Below the pieces are notes generated by a model. That model did not search any database and was not told the origin of the DNA. It was given only the letters and a program-made list of their open reading frames with translations. The position numbers and the translations under genes are program-made. This document shows positions 1 through 7,291 of a stretch of DNA of 15,058 nucleotides, piece by piece (within the stretch, counting starts at the first letter, position 1; the number at the start of each line of letters is the position of its first letter). The stretch covers positions 1 through 15,058 of the forward strand of contig CAIWVT010000580.1 in assembly GCA_903916135.1 (NCBI GenBank), in the 5' to 3' direction. The DNA is from an uncultured bacterium. GTDB taxonomy: Bacteria > Bacteroidota > Bacteroidia > Bacteroidales > CAIWKO01.

Positions 1-80
1 ATTGTACTATAACAGCTACTCTATCGGCATTATACCAAATTGAGTTTGGACTAAAACTTAGTTAGTAATGGTATAACATG

Positions 81-111
81 AATCTGCAAGATTTCCAAAA
101 TCTGGCAGATT
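81..111. repeat. Perfect-armed hairpin
   Basis: AATCTGC (81-87) pairs with GCAGATT (105-111), and AGATTT (89-94) pairs with AAATCT (98-103) around a CCA loop. The single interruption is A88 opposite G104, giving a 13-bp stem. Just left of it TTATACCA (30-37) is mirrored by TGGTATAA (69-76). Neither has a T-run on the adjacent side, so it is not an obvious intrinsic terminator. It could be a remnant of a small inverted-repeat element. Confidence 0.5.
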
Positions 112-119
112 TCCGCAAC

Positions 120-155
120 AAAAAAAAAGAGCCTGAACCAACCTTCAAGCTCTTT
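120..155 (-). terminator. Rho-independent terminator, minus strand
   Basis: Read on the minus strand, GAGCTTGAA pairs with TTCAGGCTC (one G-T wobble) across a six-base loop, followed by nine T. It is the first clear stop signal downstream of the DMT exporter gene ending at 442. The 21 bases at 120-140 are exactly the reverse complement of 14673-14693, where a second terminator is built with the same 3' arm and T-run. Confidence 0.7.
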
Positions 156-162
156 AAATTTA

Positions 163-251
163 TCCCACCCTATTATTACCCCTTTTTACCTGTCCCACAC
201 ACAAAGTGTCTGGAAGGGTTGTGGTTTCTTCCCGCCCTATCATAGCCCCTT
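163..251. repeat. Two degenerate outlying units of the 21-bp repeat
   Basis: Segments 163-184 and 230-251 both read roughly TCCC(A/G)CCCTAT(T/C)AT(T/A)(A/G)CCCCTT. They resemble the first unit of the tandem array at 340-423 (TCCCGACCCCTATTACGTCC). Between them, 188-210 (ACCTGTCCC...AAAGTGTC) is a diverged copy, in reverse orientation, of the repeat at 14724-14823. Confidence 0.45.
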
Positions 252-339
252 TTTTTTGGTTTGAGATTAAAAACGAAACAAAAAAGGCAATTTTTACATC
301 AAAACCTCTAATAATTCTCCATTTTTTATAAAAAAACAA

Positions 340-423
340 CTTCCCGACCCCTATTACGTCCTTCCCGGAGTCTATTGCGTCCTTCCCGACGTCTATTGCG
401 TCCTTCCCGACGCCTATTTCTCT
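340..423. repeat. 21-bp tandem repeat, four units
   Basis: Four consecutive 21-bp units start at 340, 361, 382 and 403, each with the core CTTCCCGACGTCTATTGCGT. The middle two differ at only two positions and the outer two are more diverged. There are no spacers between units, so this is a minisatellite and not a CRISPR array. It lies 19 bp beyond the 3' end of the DMT exporter gene. Confidence 0.8.
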
Positions 424-441
424 ATAAAATGATTAAAAAAC

Positions 442-1341
442 CTACCCAATATGCTCAATTACGCCCCTTCTCGTCCTACTTTTCACCACCGTATAAGCCA
501 CTACGGAAAGCAAAATGATGGATGCGCCGACATAAAAGCCCGGGGACATGTGTTCCGATTCTCCAAAGATGAAATAGGCGGCGAGGATGCCGTAAACGGG
601 TTCGAGATTGATGGCAAGGACGATTTGATAGGCGGAGAGTTTCTGCATGAGACGCACCGTTGCCGAGAAAGCATAAGCGGTGCAGATGATGCCCAAGGCG
701 AGCAGGCAGAGGATGTCAATGGAGGTGAGGGCAAAGGAGCCGTGGGAGAATTCGCCGCTGAAGAGGAAGAAGAGCGAGATGGCAAGAAAGCCGCTCAACA
801 TTTCGTAGAAGGTGGTTACTTCGGGTTCGTAGTTGGATGCGAGTTGTTTGTTGAGCACACTGAAAACACTTGCAAGCAAAGCCGCCAAGAGGGCAAACAT
901 AATGCCGGCAAGGTAGCGCGTTTCGAAGCTAAAGATGATATAAACGCCCAAAATGATGACCAAACCCACGATGACTTCGAAGAGGGATATGCGTTTTCGG
1001 GACACTAAAGGCTCGATGAAACTGGTGAATAAGGTGGTGACGGACAAACATCCCAAGGTGACCGAGACGTTGGACACTTTGATGGCATGGAAGAAACAAA
1101 TCCAATGGACAGCAATCACGATGCCGATGCCTGCCAGTTTGACGATGTCTTTCATGGGCAGGCGGAAGCTGTGTTTGCGCACGAGGATGATGAACACCAA
1201 AGCCAAAATGGCAATCATGGTGCGATACCAAACGAGTTCGTAAGCCGAGACGGAAATGAGTTTGCCAAGGATGGCTGTGAAGCCTAAAATAATGACGATA
1301 AATTGCAGTAGCAGGTTATTTTTCAACAATTGTTTTCTCAC
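442..1341 (-). CDS. EamA/DMT-superfamily transporter
   Basis: This 299-residue protein is almost entirely hydrophobic and has about ten predicted membrane segments, as expected for two tandem EamA repeats in the inner membrane. The first repeat carries ELVWYRTMIA near residue 35. The second carries the family-typical LEPVYGILAAYFIFGES near residues 245-262. The C-terminus is basic (KSRTRRG), fitting a cytoplasmic tail. Members export small metabolites or amino acids, and the substrate cannot be inferred here. The start is supported by a TACATTTG box at 1368-1361 on the minus strand, giving a very short leader. The gene is transcribed divergently from the sulfotransferase operon and has no evident functional tie to it. 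Its coding strand is C-rich, unlike the operon next door. Confidence 0.88.
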   Translation of the reverse strand: MRKQLLKNNLLLQFIVIILGFTAILGKLISVSAYELVWYRTMIAILALVFIILVRKHSFRLPMKDIVKLAGIGIVIAVHWICFFHAIKVSNVSVTLGCLSVTTLFTSFIEPLVSRKRISLFEVIVGLVIILGVYIIFSFETRYLAGIMFALLAALLASVFSVLNKQLASNYEPEVTTFYEMLSGFLAISLFFLFSGEFSHGSFALTSIDILCLLALGIICTAYAFSATVRLMQKLSAYQIVLAINLEPVYGILAAYFIFGESEHMSPGFYVGASIILLSVVAYTVVKSRTRRGVIEHIG

Positions 1342-1360
1342 AGATAAAATATTTTCGCTA

Positions 1361-1368
1361 CAAATGTA
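1361..1368 (-). promoter_or_regulatory. Bacteroidota -7 box for the DMT gene
   Basis: TACATTTG matches the TAnnTTTG consensus and lies 20 bp before the DMT start codon. No good TTTG element sits at the expected upstream spacing. The same TACATTTGTAG string precedes the acyl carrier protein gene at 8604-8594. Confidence 0.45.
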
Positions 1369-1389
1369 GTAAGTTTGTACAATATACGC

Positions 1390-1397
1390 TAATTTTG
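1390..1397 (+). promoter_or_regulatory. Bacteroidota -7 box for the sulfotransferase operon
   Basis: TAATTTTG matches TAnnTTTG, about 62 bp before the ATG at 1460. A TTTG at 1374-1377 is upstream, but the 12-bp gap is shorter than the usual 18-20. It is divergent from the box at 1361-1368. Confidence 0.45.
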
Positions 1398-1459
1398 CAC
1401 CTTCGAATTAAAAAAAAACTTTTGTTAGTGAACGACAAGCATGAAATGTGAATCTATTT

Positions 1460-2539
1460 ATGAGTAATGATAACACCCTACATAGCACCACTGAGCTGCC
1501 TTTTTTCTTTATCTTGGGCAGGTCAAGAAGTGGCACGACGCTGCTCAGAAATCTGTTTGATGCGCACCCCAATGTGGCAATTCCGACGGAAGTTCCGTTT
1601 ATTCCGTTCACGTATAAGAAATTTGGACGGGTGAAAACTTGGGATGATAAATGCATACATGACTTCGTGGTTTGCATAAGCAATTTTTGGAAGTTCAGAA
1701 ACCTGCATATTACTGCTGCCGAGCTCGAAATCATTCTTCAGCAAGAAAGAGATAATACTCCTAAGTTCTCTTATACGGATGTTATAAAAACAATTGCGTG
1801 TAGTTATCCGTCGGCTTTTCGGAAGTCGGAGATTATGTTGGCGGGAGACAAAAGCCCCTCCTATTCGTTGTTTCCACAATTGCTGTATAAGATTTTCCCG
1901 GATGCGAAATTTGTTGCGATAGTTCGTGATTATCGTGATGTGGTGGCATCGGTGAAGCAAGTTGATTTTGAACTTCCTTACACCTCCATCATCTGCATCT
2001 ATTGGAGGTTTTCGCAAAGGCAAATTTTGAAACTTGTTGAAAAACATCCGAAGCAATTCATGCTGATAAGATATGAAGATTTTGTGTTGAAGCCTGAGGA
2101 GAAGCTTGAGGGGATATGTGATTTCTTGGGTGTGGAGTTTTTGCCTGCCGTGTTGAATGATTTCAATCAACCGAAAGCTATGGCGCAAGAGTTTAATGCT
2201 GCTTTGTTTGAAAAGCATCATGCGTCGCTGAAAGCTCCCGTGAACACAGGGAATATTGATAAATGGAAACGAAGTCTGACGGATTTTGATGTTAGAGTGG
2301 CTGATTTTTTTGTTGGGAAATGGGCAGAGCGGTCGGGATATAAACGCCTTCACAGCGGTTTTGATTTGAAAGCGCTTTGGTGTTCGATACCGACTTTAAT
2401 CATGCTTTTTCTTTTCGTTATGATATTTCTTTTTACAAGTATTTTGCCTTCGAATATTAGAGGAAGATATTGGTCAATAAGCAATATAGTTGCTCGTAAG
2501 TATTATCAATTCCATAAAAAGAAGACTCATGAGCGATAG
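1460..2539 (+). CDS. PAPS-dependent sulfotransferase, C-terminally membrane-anchored
   Basis: A predicted sulfotransferase moving sulfate from PAPS to an unknown, probably glycan, acceptor. Near the N-terminus ILGRSRSGTTLL (18-29) is the 5'-phosphosulfate-binding loop, followed by FDAHPNV and IPTEVPF. AGDKSP (128-133) comes next, and VRDYRDVVAS (155-164) is the 3'-phosphate-binding helix. VGKWAERSGYKR lies near residue 290. A hydrophobic stretch at about 310-329 followed by basic residues suggests a C-terminal membrane anchor, which leaves the catalytic part in the cytoplasm. The frame opens with a GTG at 1448, but the ATG at 1460 is preferred because residues upstream of it do not resemble the paralogue. 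It is the first gene of a three-gene operon and a clear paralogue of the protein at 3802-4887. The TAG stop overlaps the next ATG by 11 bp. Confidence 0.88.
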   Translation: MSNDNTLHSTTELPFFFILGRSRSGTTLLRNLFDAHPNVAIPTEVPFIPFTYKKFGRVKTWDDKCIHDFVVCISNFWKFRNLHITAAELEIILQQERDNTPKFSYTDVIKTIACSYPSAFRKSEIMLAGDKSPSYSLFPQLLYKIFPDAKFVAIVRDYRDVVASVKQVDFELPYTSIICIYWRFSQRQILKLVEKHPKQFMLIRYEDFVLKPEEKLEGICDFLGVEFLPAVLNDFNQPKAMAQEFNAALFEKHHASLKAPVNTGNIDKWKRSLTDFDVRVADFFVGKWAERSGYKRLHSGFDLKALWCSIPTLIMLFLFVMIFLFTSILPSNIRGRYWSISNIVARKYYQFHKKKTHER

Positions 2540-3815
2540 AGGTTTCGGCAGGGATATTTTGAGTGTGCTGACGAGCAATATATCGGGTATTGCTATCGGA
2601 TTCGCCGCGGGCATATTGCTGTCGCGCTTGCTGGGTCCTGATGGCAGGGGGATTTATGCTTCGATATTGGTGGTGCCCGGGATTTTTGCGAGTTTCGCGA
2701 TGTTAGGCTCTAAACAATCTACGATATTTCATGTGGGGAGGAAAACCTTCAGCGAACAGGAGACTCTTTCGGCGTTGTTTGTGATTTTTTTGGCAACATC
2801 CGTCTTAGCCATGCTGGTGAGCGTGGTAGCTTTTTATGTGATGGACAACATTGACCTGAAAATCTTGTTTATTATCACTGCCATATTGACCATTCCGGCA
2901 CGTTTGATGATTATTTATTCGAGTGGATTTTTTATTGGACAAGAGAAATTCTATTATTCCAACATCCTGCGGTGGCTTCCTGAGTTGCTGAATTTGATTT
3001 TTATAGTGTTGTTGGTTTGGATACTGCATCTGAATGTGGCAGGGGCTTTGGTAGCGTTTCTTTTGTCGAATTTGATAACGGGATTGTATGGCGTTTTTTC
3101 TTTACGGAAGACGATTCCTTTGCGTTTGAAGGTTGATATGAAAATAATCAAAAGCATCGTGAAGTTGGGGCTGGTGTATGCGGTTGCTTTGTTTGTGATG
3201 CAGCTCAACTATAGGGTGGATATACTGATTTTAGGGCATTACAAAGGCAAAGTGGAAGTGGGACTTTATAATTTGGGGGTGGCTTTTGCGATGCAATTGT
3301 GGCAAATTCCGAATGCGATTGCCATTGTGGTGAAAACTCGAGTTGCTAACACCGAAAACCCTAAGGATTTGAAGTATGTTATATCGCGGCTCATTCGACT
3401 GTCGGTTATCGTGTGTGCGGTGCTGTCCGTTGCACTTTATTTTATTTCGCCTTGGATTATACCTTTGATCTATGGAAAAGATTTCTATGGAAGCGTGGCG
3501 ATGATGCAGGCGATTTTGCCCGGAATCATGTTGTTTGTGATATTTCGTATCGTCAGTGGAAGCATTGCGGGCATCGGACGACCTGATGTGATCATAAAAA
3601 TATTCATTCCTGCGCTTATCATCAATATTGTTTTGAATTATGTCCTCATTCCGCTCTACGGGGGCATAGGAGCGGCATGGGCAACGAATGTGAGTTATTC
3701 GTTGGGGGCGATTGCTACTTTGTGGGTGTTTTCTGTGAAAATGAATTTACCTTTGTGGCAGATATTTCGATACGAGAAAAAAGACTTTATTTTTAAACGC
3801 CATGCGTCAAACTGA
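2529..3815 (+). CDS. Polysaccharide flippase (Wzx/MATE-like oligosaccharide exporter)
   Basis: A 428-residue polytopic protein with about 12 membrane segments and the layout of the polysaccharide transport (PST/MVF) superfamily. The N-terminal LLSRLLGPDGRGIYAS (about 29-44) is the typical first-helix-to-loop motif of such flippases. The later GIGRPDVIIK and YGGIGAAWATNVSY sit where this family usually has them. Members move lipid-linked oligosaccharides across the inner membrane. A TTG start at 2490 is possible, but ATG 2529 fits the family N-terminus and gives a short overlap with the upstream stop. The next gene overlaps the 3' end by 14 bp, so the three genes are probably translated in a coupled way. 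Being placed between two sulfotransferase genes suggests that its cargo is sulfated before export. That is inference. Confidence 0.88.
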   Translation: MSDRGFGRDILSVLTSNISGIAIGFAAGILLSRLLGPDGRGIYASILVVPGIFASFAMLGSKQSTIFHVGRKTFSEQETLSALFVIFLATSVLAMLVSVVAFYVMDNIDLKILFIITAILTIPARLMIIYSSGFFIGQEKFYYSNILRWLPELLNLIFIVLLVWILHLNVAGALVAFLLSNLITGLYGVFSLRKTIPLRLKVDMKIIKSIVKLGLVYAVALFVMQLNYRVDILILGHYKGKVEVGLYNLGVAFAMQLWQIPNAIAIVVKTRVANTENPKDLKYVISRLIRLSVIVCAVLSVALYFISPWIIPLIYGKDFYGSVAMMQAILPGIMLFVIFRIVSGSIAGIGRPDVIIKIFIPALIINIVLNYVLIPLYGGIGAAWATNVSYSLGAIATLWVFSVKMNLPLWQIFRYEKKDFIFKRHASN

Positions 3816-4887
3816 TATTGATATAGAAAAGATTAAAACACTTCCGATGTTTTTCATCATCGGCAGTCCTCGTTCGGGCACTACCTTGCTGCGAACCATT
3901 TTTGATGCGCATCCTCAAGTCAATATCCCTTTTGAATTCCCGTTCGTGCTTCATTTTTATAAGAAATATGGACACATCACGCATTGGAGCGAGCATGATA
4001 TCCTTTCTTTTTATGAAGACCTAACGCAAAACATCAAATGGAACTTTTGGTCGTTCGCCGGATGGCGCATTGCGCCCGAAGATTTACAGAAGAATATGTT
4101 GAAATATTTGGGTGAACACACTTATACGGAGCTTTGCAAATCTATTTATTATCAGTTTAATTCTTATTTTGATAAAAGCGGAATACAGATATTGGGTGAT
4201 AAGAACCCGACTTATTCTACGAGCATAAAACAATTGAAGCAACTGTTTCCTGAAGCTAAATTCATACATATTACGAGGGATTACAGGGATCATGTCCTCT
4301 CTATGCAGCATGTGGATTTTGGAGGGAAGCTGACGCCGATGGTTGCCTACAGATGGAGAAGTTTTCAAAAAGCTATTTATAAAGCAAGTGGAAGTGGCAA
4401 GGCAAATGTGTATAGTATTAAATACGAAAACTTGGTGAGCATGCCCGAAACTATTATCGGGAATGCGTGTATGTTTTTAGGTATTCCTTACCACCAAGAA
4501 GCGATAGCGTTTTATCAGCACAAAGAAGGATTGATTGAGGCTTATACGTTGGAGACCATCAACAAGTATCATAAAAGTTTGTTGCATCCGATATCTGCCG
4601 ATAAAATCAATGCTTGGAAAAAGAAAATGCCGGCAAAAGAAGTGAAGATTGCCGATATGGTTGTGGGCAAATGGGCAGAACGATTTGGATACGAGCGCCA
4701 CTATAAGCATGTGAATCCATTACTTTATGGATATTTACTTCCTATTTATGCTCATGTGGTCATCCAATTTGTTTTGGGACTTTTTATTCGTTTTTTACCG
4801 CACAAAACGCGTAATACTATCGTTTATCGGAATTCTATCTTTGAAAAGATATATGAGAAAATCTATGTGAAACTAAGAGGTTTGTGA
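3802..4887 (+). CDS. Second PAPS-dependent sulfotransferase, C-terminally membrane-anchored
   Basis: A 361-residue paralogue of the sulfotransferase at 1460-2539. IIGSPRSGTTLL (19-30) is the 5'-phosphosulfate loop, FDAHPQV and IPFEFPF follow, then GDKNP (132-136) and the 3'-phosphate-binding TRDYRDHVLS (158-167). VGKWAERFGYER near residue 295 matches the paralogue almost residue for residue. The C-terminus has a hydrophobic stretch (about 307-332) followed by a basic tail, so it too may sit on the inner membrane. The ATG lies inside the flippase gene's end (14-bp overlap), marking operon membership. The gene ends 29 bp from the convergent GNAT gene. The pair probably sulfates two different positions or sugars of one glycan. 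The acceptor cannot be read from sequence. Confidence 0.88.
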   Translation: MRQTDIDIEKIKTLPMFFIIGSPRSGTTLLRTIFDAHPQVNIPFEFPFVLHFYKKYGHITHWSEHDILSFYEDLTQNIKWNFWSFAGWRIAPEDLQKNMLKYLGEHTYTELCKSIYYQFNSYFDKSGIQILGDKNPTYSTSIKQLKQLFPEAKFIHITRDYRDHVLSMQHVDFGGKLTPMVAYRWRSFQKAIYKASGSGKANVYSIKYENLVSMPETIIGNACMFLGIPYHQEAIAFYQHKEGLIEAYTLETINKYHKSLLHPISADKINAWKKKMPAKEVKIADMVVGKWAERFGYERHYKHVNPLLYGYLLPIYAHVVIQFVLGLFIRFLPHKTRNTIVYRNSIFEKIYEKIYVKLRGL

Positions 4888-4916
4888 TGGAAGAAATCAC
4901 GCTTGTTTGGATACAT

Positions 4917-5603
4917 TTATGGATTCCAAAATAGAAAAGAATATATCTCGGTGTCATCTTCTTTTTTCATCTCAAATGGATGTTGTGCCATGTCCATATA
5001 TTTAAAAAACATCTGCGCCAAGCCTGCGTAATCATGAGGTTCCACATGAAGATAAAGATGTGGGTCGCCGTCGCTTAAGGCTAAAGCATATTTCCGTAAC
5101 TTGGAAGTTTTGTTCAGAAAACTCTCTTTGGTCTGCAAAAAGTACTGTAAGCCGTTGTAATCGGGCGGACCGATGGCTTCAAAACCTATGCTTTTGTTGA
5201 AATCTATTGCTTTTTTGTTGTCTTGTAGAATTCTGATGAAGCTTTTGACGCCTTGCAAGAATCCAAATCCATACTCACTCAACAGTAAGGAAGCAAGGAG
5301 CGGGGCTGGGGTGTCAACATAACGCCAATCCCACAAAAACAAACCTGATTCGGAGGTGTTGTTTATCCAATCAATGTTTTTGATGTTGATGAGTCCTATC
5401 TTTTGGTTGTCGTAATGTATGATGAAATAGTAATTCGAGTGATTGTCTATGCTTTGATACCATTGTCGCTGCATCTTTTTGGTGATATGTTGCTGAAAGT
5501 GCATATAACGCCTAATCTCCAGCGAATTGCGATACTGCCTCACCATTTCGATGTCTTTTTCATACAGACGTTCTAAGGTAATGCCGTATTTTTGAAGTTT
5601 CAT
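4917..5603 (-). CDS. GNAT-fold N-acyltransferase with C-terminal extension
   Basis: A 228-residue protein. Residues 1-155 follow the RimJ/RimL-PseH type of GNAT fold: an N-terminal MVRQYRNSLEIRRYM (20-34) like that of amino-sugar N-acetyltransferases, a strand with IGLINIKNIDW (69-79), and the helix-strand LQDNKKAIDFNKSIGFE (126-142) typical of motif B. The usual Q/RxxGxG/A pyrophosphate loop is not obvious: residues 95-104 read YVDTPAPLLA. About 70 further residues (160-228) have no feature recognised here. It is the last gene of the minus-strand run, 12 bp after the GT2 gene. A role in adding an acyl group to an amino sugar is inferred from the KAS III, ACP and reductase genes upstream. Ordinary acetyl-CoA use is the alternative. 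Confidence 0.7.
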   Translation of the reverse strand: MKLQKYGITLERLYEKDIEMVRQYRNSLEIRRYMHFQQHITKKMQRQWYQSIDNHSNYYFIIHYDNQKIGLINIKNIDWINNTSESGLFLWDWRYVDTPAPLLASLLLSEYGFGFLQGVKSFIRILQDNKKAIDFNKSIGFEAIGPPDYNGLQYFLQTKESFLNKTSKLRKYALALSDGDPHLYLHVEPHDYAGLAQMFFKYMDMAQHPFEMKKEDDTEIYSFLFWNP

Positions 5604-5615
5604 CTGCTAAAAGAG

Positions 5616-6533
5616 TTATAATACTTTGCTGATGGCAAAAGGAGGACGTTTGGTTTGTGCTTTATAAATGCGCAACATGTATTCCCCTAAAATACCCATG
5701 CACATCAACATGATAGCTGCCGAGAACAAGATAGCAACAATGATGGATGTGTAGCCAATTGTAGCATGGAAAAAGAGTTTTTTTAATAAATAATGCACTC
5801 CAATCAATGCAAATATAATACTTGCAGCAAAACCCCCGTAGGACATAAGACGCAAAGGAAAAGCCGTATAGAGAAACGAAATGTTCAAAGCATGTGTAAT
5901 AAGTTTGCCTGAAGTATAGTTCGATTGGTCGTGCTTTCTTGGCAAATGATTTACCGTAGCAAAGTCAACATGCTCTGTGAACCACGACAATATTTCATCA
6001 ATATATACATATTCGTGATAGGTCTCGGTGGTCTTCTTCACAATATCTGATTTTATCAAACGAAAGGAAGCACCTGCAATAGTTTTACTCGAGAAACGCG
6101 AGCTTTGATTCATATACCAACTGCCAATCTTGCGAATGACGCTGTGTTTCTTGTCGCCATGCACTCCGAAGATGATGTCGGCATCAGTTTTTGTCATTTT
6201 GTCATATAGCACTGCAATATCTTCAGGCATATATTGTAAATCATCGTCAATAGTCACGGTATAATCGCCTTTCACAAAGCCGAACCCACAGAGTATGGCG
6301 TTGTGTTGACCGAAATTCTTCGAAAGTTTGATGGCAATAATCGTATCAGGATGTTCATTTTTCAGATTGGAGAGCACTTTCCAACTACCATCACGACTGC
6401 CATCATCCACAAATATCACTTGAAATGTTTTGCCCATTTCCGCGAATGTTTTCGCAATCCTTTCGTACAATTCCTGCAAACTCTTTTCGCTATTCAAAAC
6501 AGGCACAACAACAGAAAAGTCCGTATGCGTCAT
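5616..6533 (-). CDS. GT2 glycosyltransferase, polyprenyl-phosphate (GtrB/ArnC/DPM1-like) type
   Basis: A 305-residue family 2 glycosyltransferase. SVVVPVLNSE (7-16) opens the fold, VDDGS (42-46) binds the nucleotide, NFGQHNAILCG (73-83) is typical of the DPM1/GtrB branch, and IDDDLQ (95-100) is the metal-binding motif. R...HDQSNYTSGKL (199-211) matches the acceptor-side motif of this branch. Two C-terminal membrane helices (about 232-252 and 261-285) end in GILGEYMLRIY. Relatives transfer a sugar from a nucleotide donor to undecaprenyl phosphate on the inner face of the membrane. The start overlaps the SDR stop in an ATGA. Plus-strand G/C bias reverses within or close to this gene. Confidence 0.88.
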   Translation of the reverse strand: MTHTDFSVVVPVLNSEKSLQELYERIAKTFAEMGKTFQVIFVDDGSRDGSWKVLSNLKNEHPDTIIAIKLSKNFGQHNAILCGFGFVKGDYTVTIDDDLQYMPEDIAVLYDKMTKTDADIIFGVHGDKKHSVIRKIGSWYMNQSSRFSSKTIAGASFRLIKSDIVKKTTETYHEYVYIDEILSWFTEHVDFATVNHLPRKHDQSNYTSGKLITHALNISFLYTAFPLRLMSYGGFAASIIFALIGVHYLLKKLFFHATIGYTSIIVAILFSAAIMLMCMGILGEYMLRIYKAQTKRPPFAISKVL

Positions 6534-7282
6534 AAGCTTGGAATATTAATGTTGAAAGCACCCAAGTTGATGTTTTGCCCGTTAATCCATTTAGTTTCGT
6601 CGGACAACAAACTCATCACCACATTTGCCACATCTTCAGGATAGCCGAAACCATTAGGATGCATGGCTTTGAACTTCTCAATGAATTCTTCCGACATCAT
6701 TTCTTTGGCTTTGTCAACCATAGGGCTAAACACATAAGCAGGACAAACACAATTGGAACGTATTCCTTTCGGCAAGAGTTCGATGGCTAAGGTCTTACTC
6801 AGTCCTTCGAGTGCCATTTTAGAACTACAATACAAGGCGCCACCAAACAATGGGTTAGAAGTGACGCGACTTGAAATAAAAACAAGCGACGCTTTCTTGG
6901 CAATTTTCTTTTGTGCCAAGGCTTTGCTGATGATGAGCAAAGCAGCTTCGAAATTCAAGGCAAAGACGTCACGAATTTGCTTAGAGTTCACAAAACGAAC
7001 AGGCACGATAGGGGATACTCCCGCACTATGCACAAATCCATCTATCATAGCTAAGGCATGTACCAAGGCTTCCACTTCAGTTTCGTCGGTGAGGTCGGCG
7101 ACAAACTTGACGTGACCATTTCCGGACAGCTTTGCATACGTATCTTCAAGTCGTTCGGGCGTTTTTCCTGTGATAATCAATCGAGCACCACACTCCGCAA
7201 GCATCATGGCACATTGCTTCCCGATGCCCGAAGAAGCACCGGTCACTAATATTGTTTTCTTGCTGAAATCAAACTGTGTCAT
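6530..7282 (-). CDS. SDR-family 3-oxoacyl-[ACP] reductase-like protein
   Basis: A 250-residue classical short-chain dehydrogenase. TGASSGIG (14-21) is the NAD(P)-binding turn, HSAG (85-88) stands for the usual NNAG, and N110, S138, Y151 and K155 form the expected catalytic set (FISS...YCSSK). AYVFSP (about 182) is the family PG region. The nearest functional type is FabG, reducing a 3-oxoacyl-ACP to 3-hydroxyacyl-ACP. That reading relies mostly on its position 9 bp after a KAS III gene and near an ACP gene, because SDR sequences alone do not fix the substrate. It overlaps the GT2 start by 4 bp, so the two are probably translationally coupled. Confidence 0.82.
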   Translation of the reverse strand: MTQFDFSKKTILVTGASSGIGKQCAMMLAECGARLIITGKTPERLEDTYAKLSGNGHVKFVADLTDETEVEALVHALAMIDGFVHSAGVSPIVPVRFVNSKQIRDVFALNFEAALLIISKALAQKKIAKKASLVFISSRVTSNPLFGGALYCSSKMALEGLSKTLAIELLPKGIRSNCVCPAYVFSPMVDKAKEMMSEEFIEKFKAMHPNGFGYPEDVANVVMSLLSDETKWINGQNINLGAFNINIPSL

Positions 7283-7291
7283 ACTATTTTT

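Larger units (their letters stand above)
1..441. other. Gene-free spacer with terminator, hairpins and short repeats
   Basis: No credible coding region lies here. Reading left to right there is a TTATACCA/TGGTATAA inverted pair (30-76), a 31-bp hairpin (81-111), a minus-strand terminator (120-155), a degenerate copy of the GGGACAGGT repeat seen at the right end of the window (188-210, minus orientation), and units of a 21-bp repeat (163-184, 230-251, 340-423). The DMT gene ends at 442, so its transcript would read through the 21-bp array before reaching the terminator. Confidence 0.7.

Noticed and set aside
30..76. Small transposable element bounded by TTATACCA/TGGTATAA
   Set aside because: Eight-bp ends without a visible target duplication or internal conservation are not enough to call an element.
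340..423. Possible CRISPR array
   Set aside because: Four abutting 21-bp units without spacers form a minisatellite.
451..1008. Open frame of 185 codons opposite the DMT exporter gene
   Set aside because: It encodes a Glu/Gly-rich low-complexity product that mirrors the hydrophobic codons of the membrane protein on the other strand.
1448..1459. GTG start four codons upstream for the first sulfotransferase
   Set aside because: ATG at 1460 is the commoner start type, and the extra residues add nothing conserved. It cannot be excluded.
2490..2528. TTG start for the flippase
   Set aside because: It would enlarge the overlap with the sulfotransferase to 50 bp. ATG 2529 matches the family's usual N-terminus.
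4906..4930. TTTGGA/TCCAAA inverted repeat at the convergent gene ends
   Set aside because: Six-bp AT-rich arms with a 13-bp loop and no T-run are too weak to call a terminator.
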